Shown in pieces: positions 51,046 through 58,992 of a DNA stretch of 64,000 bases. A program made the translations under genes and the position numbers. This DNA comes from SIG299 sp964544055 (GTDB lineage Bacteria; Bacillota; Clostridia; Lachnospirales; Lachnospiraceae). The notes beneath the pieces were generated by a model that saw nothing but the letters and a program-made list of their open reading frames with translations, was not told the origin of the DNA and did not search any database. Location: NCBI GenBank assembly GCA_964544055.1, contig CAZJAA010000005.1:1-64000 (forward strand), read 5' to 3'. The first letter of the stretch is position 1; every line of letters starts with the position of its first letter.

Positions 51046-52074
51046 ATGAACACAAATTTAGAACAGATTAAGCAGGAAATTCTTGCAGGAGCAGATGCAC
51101 TTGCTTCCTCCAAGGATGTATACGAATTCCGGAAAAAATATTTAGACGGCAAAACCGGAAAAATCGGTCTTTTAATGAAAGAAATGAAGAACCTTGCTCC
51201 GGAGGAAAGAGCCGCTTACGGAAAGGGTGTCAACGAGTTAAAGGAATGGGCACTTGGATTTTTGTCCTCCCTTGACGAAAAGATGAAGGCACAGGAATTA
51301 CAGAACCGCTACGAATCTGAAAAGATTGATATTTCCCTGCCGGCACAGACCGTTCCGGAAGGCAATTTACACCCTATCACCTTAGTAAAAAATCAGATTA
51401 TCGACATTTTTGCAGGCATGGGCTTTGAAATTTACGAGGGCACGGAAATTGAAACGGACTACTACAATTTCACCGCCTTAAATACGCCGCAGGATCACCC
51501 GGCAAGAGACATGCAGGATACTTTCTATCTGTCTCCGGAATTCCTGCTCCGCACCCAGACCTCGGCAGGTCAGATTCACGTTATGGAAAACAAGAAGCCG
51601 CCAATCAAGATTTTATCTCCTGGTAAGGTATTCCGTTCCGATGATGACGCTACCCATTCTCCGATGTTCACCCAGATGGAGGGTCTGGTCGTAGACAAGG
51701 GCATCACCCTTTGCGACCTGCAGGGTATGTTAGACGAATTTGTAAGAAGAATTTATGGGGAAGGCACAAAGACACGGCTGCGCCCATCCTATTTCCCATT
51801 CACCGAGCCATCCGTAGAAGTGGACTGCTCCTGCTTTGAATGCGGCGGCAAGGGCTGTAAGCTTTGTAAGGGAACCGGCTGGATTGAAATTCTTGGTGCC
51901 GGCATCGTAAACAACAAGGTGCTGGAAAACTGCGGCATTGACCCAAACGTTTACAGCGGTCTTGCCTTTGGTATCGGTATTGAGCGTACCGCCATGTTAA
52001 AATACGGCATCAACAACATCAAGCACCTGTTTGAGTCCGACTTAAAGGTACTCGGTCAGCTAAATGACAAATAA
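51046..52074 (+). CDS. pheS: Phenylalanyl-tRNA synthetase alpha subunit
   Basis: This is a 342-residue catalytic subunit that charges tRNA-Phe. The N-terminal 90 residues form the coiled-coil arm. The class II catalytic core shows motif 2 (KVFRSDDDATHSPMFTQMEG) and motif 3 (GLAFGIGIERTAMLKYGINN). A cysteine-rich stretch (CSCFECGGKGCKLCKGTGWI) near residue 265 is common in this family. AAAGGAA precedes the ATG. The gene is controlled by the T-box upstream and is separated from pheT by 248 bases, an unusually long gap filled by the structured repeat C. Confidence 0.97.
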   Translation: MNTNLEQIKQEILAGADALASSKDVYEFRKKYLDGKTGKIGLLMKEMKNLAPEERAAYGKGVNELKEWALGFLSSLDEKMKAQELQNRYESEKIDISLPAQTVPEGNLHPITLVKNQIIDIFAGMGFEIYEGTEIETDYYNFTALNTPQDHPARDMQDTFYLSPEFLLRTQTSAGQIHVMENKKPPIKILSPGKVFRSDDDATHSPMFTQMEGLVVDKGITLCDLQGMLDEFVRRIYGEGTKTRLRPSYFPFTEPSVEVDCSCFECGGKGCKLCKGTGWIEILGAGIVNNKVLENCGIDPNVYSGLAFGIGIERTAMLKYGINNIKHLFESDLKVLGQLNDK

Positions 52075-52079
52075 TAGTA

Positions 52080-52258
52080 ACTATTCAGCCATATATAAGC
52101 AAATACCAGGATGCATGCTTACTTGCTAAACTGGATACTTTGCTTATATATGGGCGATTAGCACCACGCCACCCACATGAGTAAAATAATAGGCTGCTTT
52201 AGCAGCGACTGACAGCACAGCTGGCAGATTTTACGAACGGTGGTGTGGGCTGAATAGT
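52080..52258 (+). repeat. Structured intergenic repeat, copy C, in an extended fold
   Basis: The core (52181-52257) has GTAAAAT/ATTTTAC around GCTGC TTTA GCAGC and CTGACAGC ACA GCTGGCAG. The outer C-G pair of the other copies is T-A here, a compensatory change. Outside the core, CCACGCCACC (52164-52173) pairs with GGTGGTGTGG (52239-52248), CCATATATAAGCAAA (52089-52103) with TTTGCTTATATATGG (52139-52153), and ACTATTCAGCC (52080-52090) with GGCTGAATAGT (52248-52258). Together they fold nearly the entire pheS-pheT gap. Confidence 0.8.
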
Positions 52259-52322
52259 AACCTGCAAAAATAAGGAAAGGAATACGGTTTCCACAACAAG
52301 AACCGTACAAGGGGAAATAAAA

Positions 52323-54743
52323 ATGTTAACACCATTAAGCTGGTTAAAAGATTATGTAGACATTAACATTACACCACAGGAATTAGAAGAAAAGCTGTTT
52401 TCCTGCGGATTTGAGGTAGAAGAAGCATATGAGGTTGGTAAGGACATCAGCAAGGTAGTCGTAGGTCATGTACTGACCTGCGAGGCAATTCCGGAAACAC
52501 ACCTGCATGTCTGCCAGGTAGACTGCGGCGAACACGGACAATTCCAGATTTGCTGCGGTGCCGACAACGTGCATGCAGGTGGAAAATTCCCAACCGCACT
52601 GGTAGGCGCCACCGTTTACGCCACCGCCAAGGATCACAAAACCATAGAGGGCGTTATGACAATTGGCAAGGGCAAGCTGCGTGGCTATGAATCGTTTGGT
52701 ATGCTCTGCTCCGGCGCAGAGCTTGGCGTTTCTGAAAATATGTATCCGGGTGCCGGCTACAACGGTCTTCTGGTTCTGCCGGAGGATGCACCAATTGGTG
52801 CTGATGTCAAGCCGATTCTCGGTCTGGATGACTGGATTTTTGACATTGCCATCACGGCAAACCGTCCGGACTGCCAGAGCATCTACGGCATAGCAAGAGA
52901 AGTGGCAGCCGTGCTGGAAACGGAAGTAAAAACTCCGGCACTGGATTATACCGAATCCGACATTACGATTCCGGATTTTAAAGTAACCGTAGACTGTCCG
53001 GAGCTTTGCCCTCGTTACAGTGCGCACTATGTTACTGATGTCAAAATTGCAGAATCCCCTGCCTGGATGAAACGCCGTCTTGCCCTGGTCGGCATTGACG
53101 CTATTTCCAACGTAGTCGATATCACCAACTACATTTTAAAGGAACTTGGACAGCCGATGCATGCCTTTGATTACTCCACCTTGGAAGGGGATGCCATCAA
53201 CGTGCGCCGTGCAACAGATGGAGAAAAGATTGTCACTCTGGATGAAACAGAACTGACCCTCACCTCCGAAAATATGTTAATCTGTGACGGTGTCAAGCCG
53301 GTTGCTTTAGCCGGTGTCATGGGTGGTTTAAACTCCGAAATCCGTGAGACCACAAAAAATGTCTTATTCGAATCTGCAAAATTTGCCAGAGACAATATCC
53401 GAAGAACCTCCCGTTCTGTCGGCAAGTCCTCCGATTCCAGCTCCCGCTACGCAAAGGGTGTGGACGAATACGCAACCGTTATGGCATTAAAGCGTGCCCT
53501 GCACTTAATCGAAGAACTTGGCTGCGGTAAGGTAGCAAAGCTTCATGTAGATGTCAATACCGGAAACAGCGTAGAACCAAAGCAGCTTACCGTCAGCATT
53601 GACAAAGTAAATCAAGTGCTTGGCATCACGGTTCCGACCGAGGATATTCTCCGCATTATGACAAATTTAACCTTTAAACCTCAGATAAACGGTGACGAAC
53701 TGGTTCTTCAGATTCCGGCATTCCGCGAGGATATGGAATCCTATCAGGATGTGGCAGAAGAAGTTATCCGTCTGTATGGCTATGAACACATCGTGCCAAG
53801 CTTCCTGCCAAGCGCAAGAGTAACCGCTGGCGGCGAAACCATGCAGCAGAAGGCAGAAATGCGCTTAAAGAAGGCACTGTGCGGTGTTGGTGCTTATGAA
53901 TGCATCCACTACTCCTTCTTCTCTCCATCCGACCTGGATTTATTGAAGCTGCCTGCGGATGCACCGGAGCGTCATGCCATCCGTCTGATGAATCCAATCA
54001 GCGAAGAATTGTCCTTAATGAGAACCACACTGGCTGCTTCCATGATCAACGCCGTAGTCCGCAACCAGAAAAAAGGTAATCTAGAAGGCAGATTATTTGA
54101 AATTGCCAAGAAATTCATTCCGGGAGAACTTCCGTTAACTGCATATCCAGACGAGCGTCAGACGCTCTGCGTGGCACTGTTCGGACAAAATGAATCCTTC
54201 TTCACCATGAAGGGCGTGGCAGAAAAAATTGCAAGCGTACTGCATGTGGAATTTAAGTATGCAAACACACAGAATACGTTCCTGCACCCATACCAGACTG
54301 CTTCCGTTTCTGTTGGGGACGAGGTCGTTGGTTACTTTGGTAAGCTCGCCTATGATATTTCGGATGAATGCGACCTGCGTATGCCGATTTATTTAATGGA
54401 GCTTGATCTGGAACAGCTTTCCAAGTGGTACGGCAACAAGGCAATGTTCACTCCGCTACCAAAATTCCCGGAAGAACAGCGTGACCTTGCCATTGTAGTA
54501 GACAAGGCTGTTACCTGTGGTGCGCTTGAAGACACAATCAAGGAATCCTGCAAATATGTCACCTCCATCCGCCTGTTCGACATTTTTGAAGGCACACAGC
54601 TTGGCGAAGGCAAAAAGAGCATGGCATTTAATGTGGTATTCACACCAAAGGATGAGGAATTTGGTTCTGATTCCGTGGATGGATTTGTAAAGAAGATTTT
54701 GAAGAATATGAATAAAAAATTTGGTGCAGAATTAAGAAGTTAA
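52323..54743 (+). CDS. pheT: Phenylalanyl-tRNA synthetase beta subunit
   Basis: This is an 806-residue tRNA-binding subunit. Domains in order: an EMAP-type tRNA-binding domain at about 40-155 (VVGHVLTCEAIPETHLHVCQ), the B3/B4 editing region at about 210-400 (MKRRLALVGIDAISNVVDIT), B5 at about 405-480, the inactive synthetase-like core, and the C-terminal anticodon-binding domain (PKFPEEQRDLAIVVDKAVTC). The length is normal. GGGGAAA precedes the ATG. There is no clear terminator with a T-run downstream; a large palindrome stands there instead. Confidence 0.97.
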   Translation: MLTPLSWLKDYVDINITPQELEEKLFSCGFEVEEAYEVGKDISKVVVGHVLTCEAIPETHLHVCQVDCGEHGQFQICCGADNVHAGGKFPTALVGATVYATAKDHKTIEGVMTIGKGKLRGYESFGMLCSGAELGVSENMYPGAGYNGLLVLPEDAPIGADVKPILGLDDWIFDIAITANRPDCQSIYGIAREVAAVLETEVKTPALDYTESDITIPDFKVTVDCPELCPRYSAHYVTDVKIAESPAWMKRRLALVGIDAISNVVDITNYILKELGQPMHAFDYSTLEGDAINVRRATDGEKIVTLDETELTLTSENMLICDGVKPVALAGVMGGLNSEIRETTKNVLFESAKFARDNIRRTSRSVGKSSDSSSRYAKGVDEYATVMALKRALHLIEELGCGKVAKLHVDVNTGNSVEPKQLTVSIDKVNQVLGITVPTEDILRIMTNLTFKPQINGDELVLQIPAFREDMESYQDVAEEVIRLYGYEHIVPSFLPSARVTAGGETMQQKAEMRLKKALCGVGAYECIHYSFFSPSDLDLLKLPADAPERHAIRLMNPISEELSLMRTTLAASMINAVVRNQKKGNLEGRLFEIAKKFIPGELPLTAYPDERQTLCVALFGQNESFFTMKGVAEKIASVLHVEFKYANTQNTFLHPYQTASVSVGDEVVGYFGKLAYDISDECDLRMPIYLMELDLEQLSKWYGNKAMFTPLPKFPEEQRDLAIVVDKAVTCGALEDTIKESCKYVTSIRLFDIFEGTQLGEGKKSMAFNVVFTPKDEEFGSDSVDGFVKKILKNMNKKFGAELRS

Positions 54744-54772
54744 TCGCCAGAGTTTTCACAAAATAAGAATTT

Positions 54773-54908
54773 AGAAAATCCCATTTTCGTATTCGACCGC
54801 TTTTTCTGACAACCGCTCGCCCCGGGTGGACAAAGAAAACTTCCTTTGTCCACCGAAATGCGAACATTCGTCAGTTGAAAGACCGGATACCTGAAAATGG
54901 GATTTTCT
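54773..54908. repeat. Large palindromic element between convergent genes
   Basis: AGAAAATCCCATTTTC at 54773-54788 is the perfect reverse complement of GAAAATGGGATTTTCT at 54893-54908. In the middle, GGTGGACAAAG (54825-54835) pairs perfectly with CTTTGTCCACC (54844-54854). It stands between the ends of pheT and the aminopeptidase gene. It may be a terminator region or a small mobile palindrome; no T-run follows. Confidence 0.65.
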
Positions 54909-54931
54909 CATTCTATGCATTACGCAATACC

Positions 54932-56203
54932 TTAGCAAAAAAATCCTTTCATCAGAAGCTCCAGAGCTTCCTGATCGTTTCGTCCCATCAGCTCTCTTGC
55001 AGAATGCATGGCAAGAATTGGCACACCGATATCCACCGTTTTCATCGGAAGCCAGCCGGAAATCACCGGACCAAGTGTACTGCCTCCGGCAATATCTGAG
55101 CGGTTGGCATATTTTTGATACTTTACACCATGCTCGTCGCAGATGCCCTGAGCAATGGCAACCGCCTCCGTATCAAACGTATAACGCTGATTGCTGTTCA
55201 GCTTTAACACAATACCTTTGTTAAAGTACGCCTGATTGACCGGGTCATATTTTTCCGCATGGTGCGGATGCACAGCATGAGCAACATCCACGGAAAACAA
55301 AAAGCTGTTCAAAATACTGTCCGTCAGGGCATTTTTTTCAAAGCCGAGTGCCTCATAAATTTTTTCCAGTATCATCTGAAGCAGTGCCGAATCCGCACCC
55401 TGCTTGGAACGGCAGCCAACCTCCTCATGGTCAAACAAAGCAACTATGTTAATGCCGTCCTTACGCATTCCCGCACTGATACCGGAAAGCAGTGCAAAAC
55501 AAGAGGTCAGATTATCCAGACGCGGTGCGGAAATCATTTCCTCGTTCACACCTATATAGCAGCCGGTTTCATACGCATACACATATAAATCAAAGTCAAG
55601 AATTTCTTCCGGCTTTACCTGACACTCCTTTGCCAGAAGCTCCAGAAAATAATTATCCTTGTTCATGCTTTCCTCAAACAAACCAATAATCGGCAGCATA
55701 TCAGATTGCTTGTTCAGTTCAACGCCCTCATTTACTTTGCGGTTAAAATGAATTGCCAGATTTGGAATGGTAGCAACCGGGCGGGCAAAATCCACTAGCC
55801 TGATTTCCGGGTGATATGCATCCTCACCTTTGAGTGCCACACGACCTGCCACAGACAGCGGACGGTCTAACCAGGTGTTTAAAATCGGTCCGCCGTAAAT
55901 TTCCGTATCAATTTTTAAATAGTTTGAAGGAGTCATTTCTGCCTTTGGCTTAATGTGGAGACACGGATGATCGGTGTGGGCTGCTGCCACATGAAATGCC
56001 TGATGCTCCGTTGCCTCCTCCCCGATGGTAAAAGCAATCAGGGACGTACTATATGCTTTAATATAATATTTTCCTCCTTTTCTGATGTCAAATGCCTTTC
56101 CTAAAGCAAGCTCAGAAAAGCCCTGCTCCTGTAAATACTCTGCTCCGGTCTGTACCGCCTGATGTGGGGTCACCGCACGATTAATGTATTGCAGTAAATC
56201 CAT
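54932..56203 (-). CDS. apeB: M18-family aminopeptidase
   Basis: This is a 423-residue zinc aminopeptidase that removes acidic N-terminal residues from peptides in the cytoplasm. AAAHTDHPCLHIKP holds the first metal ligand, and IVALFDHEEVGCRSKQGADS the catalytic Glu pair and ligands. DVAHAVHPHHAEKYDP and ILAMHSARELMGRND at the end complete the site. The length fits the bacterial group. GGAGG precedes the ATG. The leader contains the hairpin shared with the chemoreceptor gene. The gene symbol follows common usage for bacterial M18 peptidases. Confidence 0.92.
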   Translation of the reverse strand: MDLLQYINRAVTPHQAVQTGAEYLQEQGFSELALGKAFDIRKGGKYYIKAYSTSLIAFTIGEEATEHQAFHVAAAHTDHPCLHIKPKAEMTPSNYLKIDTEIYGGPILNTWLDRPLSVAGRVALKGEDAYHPEIRLVDFARPVATIPNLAIHFNRKVNEGVELNKQSDMLPIIGLFEESMNKDNYFLELLAKECQVKPEEILDFDLYVYAYETGCYIGVNEEMISAPRLDNLTSCFALLSGISAGMRKDGINIVALFDHEEVGCRSKQGADSALLQMILEKIYEALGFEKNALTDSILNSFLFSVDVAHAVHPHHAEKYDPVNQAYFNKGIVLKLNSNQRYTFDTEAVAIAQGICDEHGVKYQKYANRSDIAGGSTLGPVISGWLPMKTVDIGVPILAMHSARELMGRNDQEALELLMKGFFC

Positions 56204-56230
56204 GGTTGTTTCCTCCCTGTTTTTTAATAT

Positions 56231-56268
56231 ACTCTCAGAATGCTTTCTTCAGAAAATTCCGAGAGTAC
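56231..56268 (-). promoter_or_regulatory. Shared leader hairpin, copy 2 (aminopeptidase gene)
   Basis: On the minus strand TACTCTCGGAAT pairs with ATTCTGAGAGTA around TTTCTGAAGAAAGC, nearly the same stem and loop as at 48576-48615. It ends 28 bases before the ATG, so both copies sit at the same distance from their ribosome-binding sites. Confidence 0.65.
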
Positions 56269-56358
56269 ATTTTTAAGTCTTTTGATATAGTTATACAAAA
56301 ATTTGTCTTAAAAAGCAAGGTTTTCAAATGGAATTGTTTCATTCGCATCTTTTGAAAT

Positions 56359-56456
56359 TACTCTCGCCCGGCTTCCCTCCCACCTTTGAACATAATCTGT
56401 AATCGGAACAGGTGAGAGTATTTCCCAAAAGATAAAAAATATTGATTTTGGGAAAT
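56359..56456. repeat. Two hairpins in the gap upstream of the aminopeptidase gene
   Basis: TACTCTCGCC (56359-56368) pairs with GGTGAGAGTA (56411-56420), with one G-T pair. ATTTCCCAAAA (56420-56430) pairs perfectly with TTTTGGGAAAT (56446-56456). The gap 56204-56588 contains no gene that I can see. The TACTCTC/GAGAGTA ends recall the shared leader hairpin next to it. Confidence 0.4.
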
Positions 56457-56588
56457 ATAAGTGGAAAACTTGGGAGGCTGTCGGAGCGTGAGGGATTGAA
56501 AAATGGGGAAACTGATAATTTGGGATCCGTTGAAAAAATCACGATTTTGTGATATCATAAAAAAAATAATGAGACGAAGGTTGAAATA

Positions 56589-56738
56589 ATGGCAGTTAGC
56601 TATAGAAAAGAGAGTTGGGAAAACTTTGATAAAGCCATCTCCCGAGCAAGGGAGCACACAGACCTGTTAAGGACTATATTATACTGTTTTATTGGACCGC
56701 TCCGGAATGAGGATCTTTATGGACACAAACTATTTTAA
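56589..56738 (+). CDS. Possible small upstream reading frame
   Basis: This is a frame of 49 codons (MAVSYRKESWENFDKAISRA, then REHTDLLRTILYCF) that overlaps the start of the following gene by 20 bases in another frame. GAAGG stands eight bases before the ATG. The first residues recall the start of small phage-type antitoxins or regulators. It may be a translation-coupling leader or the frameshifted 5' end of an older gene. Only weak support. Confidence 0.3.
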   Translation: MAVSYRKESWENFDKAISRAREHTDLLRTILYCFIGPLRNEDLYGHKLF

Positions 56739-57459
56739 TACCAGCCGTAACCTGGTTCTGCAACGGCAGGAGCTTCATACCCAGGGCATCGGCACGCTTG
56801 GCGAAAAAACCGTACACAGCACGTTAAAGCAGTATCTTTCCAGAGATTTATCCTGTCAGGAAATCAAAATCGGAAGTTATTTTGCGGATGTCTGTGTTGG
56901 AAATCACATTTTTGAAATCCAGACCAGACAATTTAACAAGCTTCGCTCCAAACTAGATTTTTTCTTGAAAGACCATAAGGTTACCGTGGTTTATCCGGTC
57001 ACAAACACCAATTACCTGCGCTGGGTCACCCCGGACACCGGAGAAATCACACCGCCGAAAAAATCCACACGCAGGCAAAATCCCATGCAGGTATTTGCCG
57101 AGCTGTACCGCATCCGCCCTTTTTTGTCACATCCAAACTTTTCTTTAAAAATTGTACTGATGGACATGGAAGAATACCGGATGTTAGACGGTTACGGCAA
57201 AGAAAAAAAGAAAGGAGCGACCAAATGTGACAAATTTCCTTTGTCACTTGTGGCAGAATATGATATAGAAGCTCCAAAGGATTATATGCTGCTGCTTCCT
57301 GCCGAGCTTCCTGACACTTTTACTTCCAAAGAATTTGCCCGGATGGCTAAAATTCCACAGGGGCTTGCGCAGACTGCCCTCCTGCTACTTTCCGAGCTCG
57401 GCATCGTTTTTCGGACAGGCAAACAAGGAAATGCTTTCCTGTATGAATTGAAGGAATAA
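56719..57459 (+). CDS. Hypothetical protein with nuclease-like D...E-x-Q core
   Basis: This protein has 246 residues from the ATG at 56719, which has GAGG six bases upstream. I do not know the family. The segment GEKTVHSTLKQYLSRDLSCQ, then YFADVCVGNHIFEIQTRQFN, looks like a PD-(D/E)XK nuclease core: a helix with Glu, then D, then E-x-Q in place of E-x-K. KVTVVYPVTNTNYLRWVTPD follows. The C-terminal 50 residues resemble a winged helix (FARMAKIPQGLAQTALLLLS). There is no signal peptide. A DNA-related function is inference. Confidence 0.6.
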   Translation: MDTNYFNTSRNLVLQRQELHTQGIGTLGEKTVHSTLKQYLSRDLSCQEIKIGSYFADVCVGNHIFEIQTRQFNKLRSKLDFFLKDHKVTVVYPVTNTNYLRWVTPDTGEITPPKKSTRRQNPMQVFAELYRIRPFLSHPNFSLKIVLMDMEEYRMLDGYGKEKKKGATKCDKFPLSLVAEYDIEAPKDYMLLLPAELPDTFTSKEFARMAKIPQGLAQTALLLLSELGIVFRTGKQGNAFLYELKE

Positions 57460-57625
57460 AAACAGTCTTTTCTTCCTGTAAAAAATATGATATACTCGTT
57501 GACAGCAAGGTATTTTTTACAAATTTGTTAACTGGTTCGAAACACACTACAAAGAAAGGCTTGTGTGAAAGAATAGTCTGATGAGCTGTTGTTTCGCGAC
57601 AATCCGCTTAGAAATGAGGTTTACC

Positions 57626-58921
57626 ATGAAAAAAACAAAACGCCTGATGTTGGGGTGCATCACTACGTGTTGTCTTTTTACTGTTGCCATGCTGGTAGGG
57701 ACATTTATGCAGCCACCGGTCAGCACAACCGGCAGCTATTCCGACAAGCTTCTCAGCCATCCGGAAAACGCTTCCCTCACACCTGAAGCCCTAGACTCCG
57801 ATGCAACAACGCCGACACTTAGTCCGACTTCAACGCTTAGTCCAACTCCAACACTTAGTCCAACTCCAACACTTAGTCCAACTCCGACGCTCAGTCCGAC
57901 TCCAACACTTAGTCCGACTCCAACGCTCAGTCCGACTCCGACGCTTAGTCCGACTCCGACACTCAGTCCGACTCCGGCACCATCTGCATACGTTCCGAAG
58001 TTTACAATTTCGGATGTTTCCAGCAGTTTAAACATTCGCACGGGTCCGGACACTTCCTATAACATTATAGGTAAGCTTTATAAAAACAACGTTGCTCTCC
58101 TTTTGGGCGAAGAAAACGGCTGGGCAAAAATTTCCTCCGGCTCCGTCACAGAGGGCTACGTCAGCATGAAATATCTCATGCCGACAGAAGATATTGTCGA
58201 ATATTGCGACACGGAACATCTGATTACTTCCCATATTACTGCGAGCGTTTTAAACGTCCGATCCGGTCCTGGAGTCTGGTATGATTCCATAACACAGGTT
58301 AAAAAAGGGGACTCGTTCCCAACGCACCTGAAAAAAAGCTATGAGGGATGGATTGCCATTGAACTGAAAAACGGCACCATTGGATATGTTTCCGAAGAAT
58401 ATGTAAGCTTTTCTTTCGAGCTGGAATATGGACTTTCTCTGGAAGAAATCAAACAGCGTGACCTGCAAAAAGCCATGGAGGAAGCCATGGCAAAGCACCA
58501 GATTCATTCTGTTGCAGAAACAACCCGTACACCGGTCACCATGACAGAAGATGAACTTTACCTGTTTGCCACCGTAATTTATACCGAGGGTGGCGACCAG
58601 GGCTATGAGGGAATGCTGGCTGTTGCCAACGTTATCTTAAACCGCATGGAAAACGGGCATTGGGGAACTACATTAGAAGAAGTCCTTTTTGCACCTGGAC
58701 AGTTTGCCGGTGCCAGCCAGTACCTGATTGAACGTGCCCAGAAAAGAGGCATTCCGCAGCAGTGCTATGATGCCGGAAGAGAAGCTCTTGCCGGACGCAA
58801 CAACATTGGTGACTTTCTGTTTTTCCGCACAACCGACAGTGCATTCCGTGCCAACGATTACAGTACTTACACCTTGTTTTACATTTTAAACGGACATGTA
58901 TTCTATAAAAAGAACTGGTAA
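57626..58921 (+). CDS. Secreted cell-wall hydrolase (SleB type) with two SH3 domains
   Basis: This is a 431-residue exported protein. The N-terminus is a signal or anchor helix (LGCITTCCLFTVAMLVGTFM). Nine copies of the hexapeptide LSPTPT form a linker at about 65-118. Two bacterial SH3 domains follow (SSLNIRTGPDTSYNIIGKLY and ASVLNVRSGPGVWYDSITQV). The C-terminal 120 residues are a SleB/CwlJ-type hydrolase_2 domain (ATVIYTEGGDQGYEGMLAVA with the catalytic Glu, then NVILNRMENGHWGTTLEEVL). It should cut peptidoglycan outside the cell. ATG at 57626 follows TGAGGT; in-frame codons to 57581 are less likely. Confidence 0.9.
   Translation: MKKTKRLMLGCITTCCLFTVAMLVGTFMQPPVSTTGSYSDKLLSHPENASLTPEALDSDATTPTLSPTSTLSPTPTLSPTPTLSPTPTLSPTPTLSPTPTLSPTPTLSPTPTLSPTPAPSAYVPKFTISDVSSSLNIRTGPDTSYNIIGKLYKNNVALLLGEENGWAKISSGSVTEGYVSMKYLMPTEDIVEYCDTEHLITSHITASVLNVRSGPGVWYDSITQVKKGDSFPTHLKKSYEGWIAIELKNGTIGYVSEEYVSFSFELEYGLSLEEIKQRDLQKAMEEAMAKHQIHSVAETTRTPVTMTEDELYLFATVIYTEGGDQGYEGMLAVANVILNRMENGHWGTTLEEVLFAPGQFAGASQYLIERAQKRGIPQQCYDAGREALAGRNNIGDFLFFRTTDSAFRANDYSTYTLFYILNGHVFYKKNW
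57818..57979 (+). repeat. 18-base minisatellite in the SleB-type gene
   Basis: Nine units of about CTTAGTCCGACTCCAACG encode LSPTPT each. The units differ mostly at silent third positions. Because 18 is a multiple of three, gain or loss of units changes the linker length without a frameshift. Confidence 0.9.
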
Positions 58922-58926
58922 AAAAA

Positions 58927-58975
58927 GGAGCATACCTCCCGGTTTTCTGCCGACAGGGTATGCTCCCTTTCTTTT
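58927..58975. terminator. Terminator between the SleB-type and alarmone synthetase genes
   Basis: GGAGCATACC at 58927-58936 pairs perfectly with GGTATGCTCC at 58957-58966. CTTTCTTTTC follows on the plus strand and a T-run (complement of AAAAAA) on the minus strand, so it should serve both convergent genes. Confidence 0.85.
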
Positions 58976-58992
58976 CGGATAATTCATTTTTA

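Noticed and set aside
52383..53027. Minus-strand frame of 214 codons inside pheT
   Set aside because: It is antisense to a clear housekeeping gene and has no recognisable domain.
57736..58053. Minus-strand frame with a repeated LSVGVG pattern
   Set aside because: It is the reverse complement of the LSPTPT minisatellite.
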